Assembly (NCBI RefSeq): GCF_905475345.1
Contig: NC_066596.1
Coordinates: 4,527,001 to 4,591,000 of the forward strand
Direction: 5' to 3'
DNA length: 64,000 nt
Source: Vespula vulgaris
Taxonomy: Eukaryota; Arthropoda; Insecta; Hymenoptera; Vespidae
Shown: positions 59,111 through 64,000 of the stretch, in pieces
Position numbering within the stretch: the first letter of the stretch is position 1
Layout of the letters: each line of letters begins with the position of its first letter
Program-made: the position numbers and the translations under genes
Notes under the pieces: generated by a model
The model's input: the letters and a program-made list of their open reading frames with translations, nothing else
Databases searched by the model: none
What the model was told of the DNA's origin: nothing

Positions 59111-59335
59111 GTGAAGTTGCTTCTGGCCAACAATATTATGCGCATTACATGGCAATTGCCGGTACACGCGGATAGAATTACGCGTGACGAAATTCCAAGC
59201 GATAGAAATTGGAGCCCCTTTTCCGGATGCTGCAGCAGTATCAATGATACCGCTACGATAATACATGTGAGTACTGTAGGACAACGAAATTTGAAACTTA
59301 TCAATGTACGTTGGAGAAATGGTTCCAAATTTTAA
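59111..59335 (+). CDS. Unrecognised 74-codon frame in a stop-poor island
   Basis: A GTG-initiated frame with mixed, non-repetitive composition (IMRITWQLPVHADRITRDEI in its first half). A CAG acceptor-like site ends at 59111 and a donor-like ACAT|GTGAGTAC lies at 59267 in phase 0, giving a possible 155-nt exon. The pyrimidine tract is poor. Two minus-strand frames (58937-59284 and 58996-59328, both over 100 codons) cover the same DNA, so a stop-poor non-coding island is at least as likely. Confidence 0.17.
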   Translation: MKLLLANNIMRITWQLPVHADRITRDEIPSDRNWSPFSGCCSSINDTATIIHVSTVGQRNLKLINVRWRNGSKF

Positions 59336-59339
59336 AAGA

Positions 59340-60050
59340 CAAAGAAAAACTAAGGACGACGATTAGAAAATGAATTTTTGTTAATGAGCGAAGGAAGGAT
59401 GATTCTGAAACGTGTAGAGGTACTAAGAGATTTATAAGCATTAAAAGCAACGCAAATGAGTCTCTTAGTCATCTGGGGATCGAGTTTTCTTCCTGTACGT
59501 GTAGCAGCTTAGAAACTTCCTGTCGCGGTATGAGAATCTTCCGGAAGATACGTTTCTCGAAACAGAACGGGTTTCTTCGTCGTCTCCTTTCCCGGATCAA
59601 GGCCTCCTTTAAGAAATTATTTATAGCACCTTTTACTGAAAATCAAGGTTCTTCCAATCACTTTGTTACATCTTCGAAATTCTCACTTGTTATACAGTAT
59701 TTTTATTTTGAATTAATTATTTTTCTCATTACGAATATACTAATAAGATATTTTTTCTCTTTCCTTTCTTCTCGTTTTACTTAATTACTTCAGCAAGGAT
59801 CAAAATGCTACCTCATGCAATGCCAACATGCAAACTCCTAATTACACAACAGATATTCAAGAGTGAGCAAAAAGGAATTTAGATTGTTTGCCTAAATGAT
59901 TTGAGCCTAATCGATTAATCAAAAGCTCTGATCATGCATTAAAAACGTAATTAATTCATTACTAATTATTTGCAAATAATACCGTTACGTGGACGATGAC
60001 GCAGGACATGACTATGTTCGTACCTGCTGAAAGAGGTAAATTAGACTAAG
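59340..60050. other. Mixed, mostly AT-rich stretch
   Basis: Contains the plus frame 59530-59784, which is Lys/Phe/Ile-rich without a domain, and a TAATTA-rich patch at 59880-59970. A GA tract follows at 60052-60080. Confidence 0.5.
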
Positions 60051-60300
60051 GGGGAGAGAGAGAGAAAGAGAGAAAATGGAAAAGAAAGAGAAAATGAAAG
60101 GTATGAGACGAGAGGGATTGGAACTTTTGAAATCTTAAGCTGTAAGTAATTGCGTCATAACCCTCGACGAGTTAACGACTGCAACTGAGTGCTTACGAGT
60201 CGATATTATTTCCACGAGTTCGCGAGTGTTCGTTCGAGGTTAATTTACTTATATAATTTAGGCATTCAAAACGATGGCGATATGACGTTTTAAGAGAGGG

Positions 60301-60465
60301 ATGGTCGCGTTCAGGGAACGCGTTCGTAAAGACGTGGATGAGTGCGCCGAAATGACGTCACAGGACACGTCGCTCAAAGTTGCTAGAATGGCCGGAAGTC
60401 GTGAAATGGGATTACCTGTTCGTACGTACACGCAGCACCGAGACCGAGGCCGAGGTGATAATTGA
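60301..60465 (+). CDS. Candidate 54-aa small ORF with embedded CRE
   Basis: ATG at 60301, with G at +4, opens a repeat-free frame ending at TGA 60463-60465. The product would be hydrophilic and rich in Arg, Asp and Glu (starting MVAFRERVRKDVDECAEMTS, ending THRDRG-like Arg/Gly residues), with no signal peptide or domain. Third positions are clearly GC-richer than the AT-rich flanks, a coding-like feature, though the whole island is CpG-rich. Codons 18-20 overlap a perfect TGACGTCA. A CGAG|GTGATA near the end could serve as a weak donor. It could be a small gene, a first exon, or a regulatory island that lacks stops. Confidence 0.22.
   Translation: MVAFRERVRKDVDECAEMTSQDTSLKVARMAGSREMGLPVRTYTQHRDRGRGDN
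60353..60360. promoter_or_regulatory. Full CRE palindrome TGACGTCA
   Basis: A perfect eight-base CREB/ATF site in a CpG-rich island that also holds ACGTGG and ACACGTCG words. TATATAATTTAG sits about 100 bases upstream near 60250. Together they could form a promoter or enhancer; no transcript evidence is visible. Confidence 0.35.
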
Positions 60466-60474
60466 ATAGATAGA

Positions 60475-61055
60475 CACGCTTCTTCTTTCCTACTTTACTG
60501 TCTTTCTCTCCTCGTCGATTTTTCCTTCGTTTAGCGAACATTGTGATGCTTCTGTCCATCTTTTCTCACTCATTCCTTATCTCCTGATTCCTCTTTTTCT
60601 CTCCCCCTTTATCTTTTATCAAAACAATCAGTCAAATTTAATTATCCCATCATTTCTGTTATGGGTTGTATTAAAATCGAGAGATAATTTTTTAGATTCT
60701 TTATTACTATTTTTCACGGGTTTCAGATTGTTATCAGTAAACCATAGTAGGTTAACTTTTTATAGCAACAAAGATACTTTTAAATACAAGATCTTACAGT
60801 TTTACGAGTGTCATTTACATACCTCAGAAAGTGAACTTCAGTTCTGAAAAATCCAAATCGTCGATGTGTAAGCTTCCACTCTAAATTCAAAAATAAATTG
60901 GATCTAAAGGAACAGAAAACAAAGGAATACCCAGACCGCAACAATCGAGCTTAGGAACAATAAAGTATGCTCGGATTATCGATCAGTAATAGCAACGCGG
61001 ATTACATTCATCGACACTCGAGAAAGAGTTTCGCGTTAAGGGCAACCTCGTATTA
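60475..61055. other. Mixed non-coding stretch
   Basis: Pyrimidine-rich to 60625, then AT-rich with stops. No gene was seen. Confidence 0.55.
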
Positions 61056-61059
61056 TAGA

Positions 61060-61210
61060 CCGAGTGTACACGAGGGACCAGGTCGCGGTATTTAATTGAA
61101 CCTCCAATTATTTTTAATTTAACGTGATTTTACTCCCAATTATTTTCTAGACGAGCAGGGTCATTAATGTCCTTACCGACGGCCGGGCACCGAGCCCGTT
61201 TGTTCCTACC
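61060..61210. promoter_or_regulatory. Repeat-free island with AATTA cores
   Basis: TATTTAATTGAACCTCCAATTATTTTTAATTTAACG and CCCAATTATTTTC at 61089-61150, flanked by CpG-rich words (GGCCGGGCACCGAGCCCG at the end). Stops occur in all frames. It resembles other enhancer-like islands in the window. Confidence 0.32.
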
Positions 61211-61307
61211 AACTTTGCGATAGCTTTCCTTTCCGCGTGTCGAGCACTAACGAGGATGGTTTAACACGCGTCTCCAACCCTTGTGCGCGTGAGCGTACGA
61301 GAAAGTG

Positions 61308-61384
61308 ATAGAGAGAGAAAGATAGAAAGATAGAAAGAGAGAAAGAAAGAGAGAGAGAAATGAGATAGAGAGAGAGAGAGAGAG
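61308..61384. repeat. GA/GATAGA microsatellite
   Basis: GAAAGATAGAAAGATAGAAAG units followed by perfect (GA)n near 61369-61383. Confidence 0.92.
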
Positions 61385-61717
61385 GATGAACACTCGTGTG
61401 CGTAGGTGGCCGTACATGTGTAGCCACCATCGCAACTCGCATACATATGTATGCGCATGTGGTATTTCTTGCGACGGTGGGAGCCTCCTTTTGATCTCTT
61501 TTTAGCCCTCGAGTGCAATCGAGGCCCTCATTCCCGCAAGGCTTTAAGCACCACCGGAGGCTGAAGAGGCAAAGGGAGAAACGTTGGAGAGGGAGAAGGG
61601 TACGCGAGGGGACACACAACGTTTTGCATGTGTTTCGACTAATTAACATACGTGAAAATCCTCTTAATTGGGTGATTAAACGCCTGCGGAGACACTTTAA
61701 TGGGGAACAGTCTCTGC

Positions 61718-61800
61718 TTCTCTCTTTCTTTTTCTTTCTCTCATTCTCTCCCTCCCTCCCTCCCTCTCGCTCCGTCTGCCTATCTTTTTCTCTTCTTCGT
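61718..61800. repeat. CT-rich tract with (CCCT)n
   Basis: CTCTCTTTCTTTTTC passing into CCCTCCCTCCCTCCCTC at 61749-61765. Confidence 0.9.
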
Positions 61801-62099
61801 CAAGGAATTCTTATTTTCGATTCTTATCATCGCATTATTTCTAACATGGAATACCTGCTCCGCGCTTTGCCGGAAGAGCGATGATGCTTCTTTTTGTAAC
61901 TACGTTCGAAGGCTTTGGACGATATACGATCGGTTTCTCTCTTTGACGTTTGTTAAAAAACTTATTTACAAAGAATTCTATGCATCCATTTATTTAATCA
62001 CTTTTTATAGAGTTTTATACATCGCTTTTACAAATCGTTTAATTTGTATATAAATATGTTTCGATATTTTCCGAGGTCCAAGAAAAGCCTCCTATGATG

Positions 62100-62760
62100 T
62101 GTTCTAATTTAAATCTCTCGAGGAGAAAGAGAGAAAGAGGGCAAGAGAACCGCACGTCGCTCAGGGCCACTTTGTGGATGCAATTAAATTGACATCTCGT
62201 ATATCAGCGAGAAGTATGGTACGGTTTGCCTCAACTACGAGTCGGTTCATCCCTATCCCTTTCTTCATCTTCTTATTTTTCATCGACCTTTTCTATGTGC
62301 TTAAATTGTAATATCAGCTTTTGAAAAATCTATTTCTCCTTTTGGGATATTTTGTTCGTCGTTTTGATTAATAAACGAATAATTGAATAATTGAATAATT
62401 TTTTAATTTCTTCTTGTTAATATATGTACAATTATATTTGGAAAAGAGAAATTGTATACTGAAATTAGTTAAAAAATCGATAAAAGTAATTTTATAAAAT
62501 TATATTGTCACAAATGATAAAAACATTTTATTTCTCTCCTATAAACGTTGAACATTTATTTTAAATTCCTTGATTTCATTTCTTTTGTCTTTTTTTTTAT
62601 GAAAATCAGCAAAAAATATCTTCCGCGCAAATGTTCTCATTAAAAATTAATTTCGCTTTACGTATGATATTAGTCAAATATTGGAAATTTTAATTTTCTT
62701 TATAAATTTACAATTATTACCGCCTTTTTGTTGAGTCAAGTCAGGCTCTGGTATAATAAA
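62100..62760. other. AT-rich non-coding stretch
   Basis: A balanced patch at 62140-62260, then strongly AT-rich to 62750 with stops in all frames. Confidence 0.58.
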
Positions 62761-62793
62761 TCTCTCTCATTCTCTTTTTCTCTTCTTCTCTAG

Positions 62794-62904
62794 AGGCTCG
62801 ACTTAAGAGCTTGCCTGCATGCCATAGCAACTCCGAATCTCAAAGAATCGAACCCAATTAGCGAAAATAGACGAGGAACGCATGGTACCGCGTCTTGGGC
62901 TTGA
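62794..62904 (+). CDS. Candidate terminal coding exon
   Basis: A 33-base pyrimidine tract ends in CTTCTTCTCTAG at 62793, one of the best acceptors in the window. Entering in phase 0, 36 codons are open (starting RLDLRACLHAIATPNLKESN) to TGA at 62902. AATAAA hexamers at 63063-63068 and 63083-63088 could end a 3' UTR. A second frame, from ATG 62882 to TAA 63064 (61 codons, 79 if read from the preceding stop), is open across the same DNA and looks equally natural, so the frame is not settled. No family is recognised. Confidence 0.28.
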   Translation, partial: RLDLRACLHAIATPNLKESNPISENRRGTHGTASWA

Positions 62905-63203
62905 AACGCGCCAAATACGAAAGATATGCGCTATGTCGACTTGGTTCGATCCGACTCGAGCCATGTTAGTACTAGACAAAAATTCCGGAAAAGAGATAGA
63001 TCCTACTCCGATTTTAAATCGAACTTCTCTAAATCAGTTTTTCTTCTTTCGAACAAGTTTTGAATAAAGAATATAGATATGGAATAAAATAAATAATTTT
63101 ATTTTATATGTAACAAATTTATGAATTTCGCATCGATGAATAATAATTATTCATAGGGATAATTCATTTTTCCGTTTCTTTTGGAGATATAGATCGGAAT
63201 AAT

Positions 63204-63653
63204 TTAAATAAAAAATATATATATCCAGTGTAATTTTCCTTTGAAGTTGGATCGTTGCAAGAACAAAACTAAATGTGTGTGGGCCGAGCGTGATTTTAAC
63301 ATTATTATGATATCACCCGGTAAAATATCACGTCGCAAAATCGTTAACTCTCGACGCGAACGCGTCTCTTTATTCATAATGACACTGCTCAACGTATTCG
63401 CGAAAAACAAAGACAAAAAGAAAAAGAGAGCGAGTGAGAGAAGAGAATATATCGTGTTACCAATTATATCATGATGAAACAAGAGAATTACAAGAACCGA
63501 ATTAATTCCGGCGATGGTGAGTACAAATAAAACGGAAGCTCTTTGACGGAAACACGTCGGCGTGGCGTTTCGTGGTTGTGAAATATTCAAGAATTGGATT
63601 TTCTTTTTGCACTTAAATGATAAAAACGTTCTGTAAGAAATACCTACATTCAT
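63204..63653 (-). CDS. Longest repeat-free ORF, 149 aa, two hydrophobic segments
   Basis: It runs from a true ATG (63653) to TAA. Residues about 40-62 (including VLFVLTIAGINSVLVILLF) and about 67-92 (YSLLSLALFFFLSLFF) are hydrophobic enough to span a membrane; the tail is basic. The stretch RRDILPGDIIIMLK faintly recalls the PGD loop of P-type ATPases, but nothing else of that family is present. The second hydrophobic segment lies over a CT/T-rich tract, and a 77-codon plus frame overlaps it. There are no poly-A signal and no promoter that I can point to. It may be a chance frame. Confidence 0.18.
   Translation of the reverse strand: MNVGISYRTFLSFKCKKKIQFLNISQPRNATPTCFRQRASVLFVLTIAGINSVLVILLFHHDIIGNTIYSLLSLALFFFLSLFFANTLSSVIMNKETRSRRELTILRRDILPGDIIIMLKSRSAHTHLVLFLQRSNFKGKLHWIYIFFI
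63474..63516 (+). CDS. Short start-codon exon candidate with strong donor
   Basis: ATG at 63474 opens 14 codons (MKQENYKNRINSGD) to GATG|GTGAGTAC, a strong donor with GT at 63517-63518, leaving in phase 1. Unspliced, the frame stops seven codons later at TAA. It could be a first coding exon, with the rest of the gene beyond the window. It is antisense to the 149-aa frame; at most one of the two is likely real. Confidence 0.17.
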
Positions 63654-63800
63654 AATTTTCTGGTAGTTACAACTATTGATTTCAATTCACATTCAATAAT
63701 ACATAGCTCTAATAATAGTACTTTTTCTCGAAATTGCATGTATATTATAGATACACTTTAGGATTATGCTTATCGTCACTATCGTTACCATCGCGATTTT

Positions 63801-63806
63801 CTCTCT

Positions 63807-63837
<31 letters not shown>

Positions 63838-63842
63838 CCTCT
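63801..63842. repeat. (CT)n microsatellite
   Basis: CCCTCCCTCTCTCT passing into perfect (CT)n, then CCCTCTTTGC. CpG-rich sequence follows to the window end. Confidence 0.94.
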
Positions 63843-64000
63843 TTGCTTTCCGTACATTGTAAAAATCTCTTTCTCGTAGGATGCTCAGACCACTCATAGC
63901 CGTATATTCGAGCACTTGTTAAATCGGCCTTCGTCCTTTGGAGAAGGATCGTATCGTGTCCGTGGGCTCGCCCGAGGTCCTGTCGGTAGTAACTGGACGC

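Noticed and set aside
8026..62904. Joining the plus-strand exon-like segments into one gene
   Set aside because: Phases conflict: 52591-52652 leaves in phase 2 but 54752-54928 is open only in phase 1, and 46078-46181 contains a stop before its donor. They cannot form one continuous coding transcript in this order.
62940..62965. GGTTCGATCCG resembling a tRNA B box
   Set aside because: It deviates from GGTTCGANTCC, and no matching A box or cloverleaf arms could be found upstream.
1..64000. CRISPR arrays, bacterial operons, insertion sequences and viral genes
   Set aside because: No regularly spaced direct repeats with unique spacers, no gene clusters, no transposase or polymerase motifs, and no terminal repeats with target duplications could be seen.

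Overview
This window looks like AT-rich nuclear DNA from an insect, most likely an aculeate hymenopteran (bee, wasp or ant). The inference rests on AT-rich sequence that still carries frequent, undepleted CpG (TCG, CGA and GCG are everywhere), very many (GA)n/(CT)n, (TA)n and CpG-containing (ACG)n/(CGT)n arrays, and islands of balanced-GC sequence with embedded TAATTA motifs. There is no operon structure, no bacterial gene density, and no recognisable rRNA, tRNA, transposase, reverse transcriptase or viral gene. The genus cannot be named from this sequence alone.

No protein-coding gene in the window can be identified by homology. Almost every long open frame is a translation of a simple repeat (Ser-Leu, Arg-Glu, Tyr-Ile, poly-Thr, poly-Arg or poly-Asp runs). 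The window is best read as a gene desert or as part of one or more very long introns. The real content is (a) about fifty microsatellite blocks, (b) repeat-free islands of balanced composition that look like conserved non-coding/enhancer DNA, and (c) a small number of isolated exon-like segments, where a pyrimidine-tract acceptor, an open frame and a GT donor coincide.

Layout. 0-9.6 kb: AT-rich sequence with CT/GA tracts, a possible non-coding exon at 4270-4361, a possible 42-nt microexon at 8026-8067 and a 90-aa open frame at 8168-8440. 9.7-10 kb: a roughly 275-bp (ACG)n array. 10-18 kb: CT/GA/TA tracts, a TAATTA-centred palindrome at 11729-11744, a ratchet-like splice junction at 17335-17342 and a 33-nt exon-like element on the minus strand at 18106-18138. 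18-28 kb: dense CT/GA/TA tracts, an exon-like frame at 21151-21342 and a minus-strand exon candidate at 26862-27012. 28-37 kb: mostly AT-rich sequence with a homeodomain-motif-rich stretch at 34.08-35.7 kb and a hairpin at 32502-32545. 37-40.4 kb: triplet arrays (CCA, TCG, TCGTAG, ACG). 40-50 kb: AT-rich sequence, CT/GA tracts, islands at 44.76-45.04 and 49.79-50.0 kb, and an exon-like element at 46078-46181. 50-64 kb: exon-like segments at 52591-52652, 54752-54928 and 62794-62904, a 54-codon ORF with a full CRE site at 60.3 kb, and the longest repeat-free ORF (149 codons, minus strand) at 63204-63653.

The exon-like segments lie on both strands and their phases do not chain into one transcript, so many must be chance. 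They are listed as testable candidates with low confidence. No novel multi-gene system is visible. The most distinctive signals are the unusually long CpG triplet arrays, the exon-like elements, and the enhancer-like islands in an otherwise repeat-rich desert.
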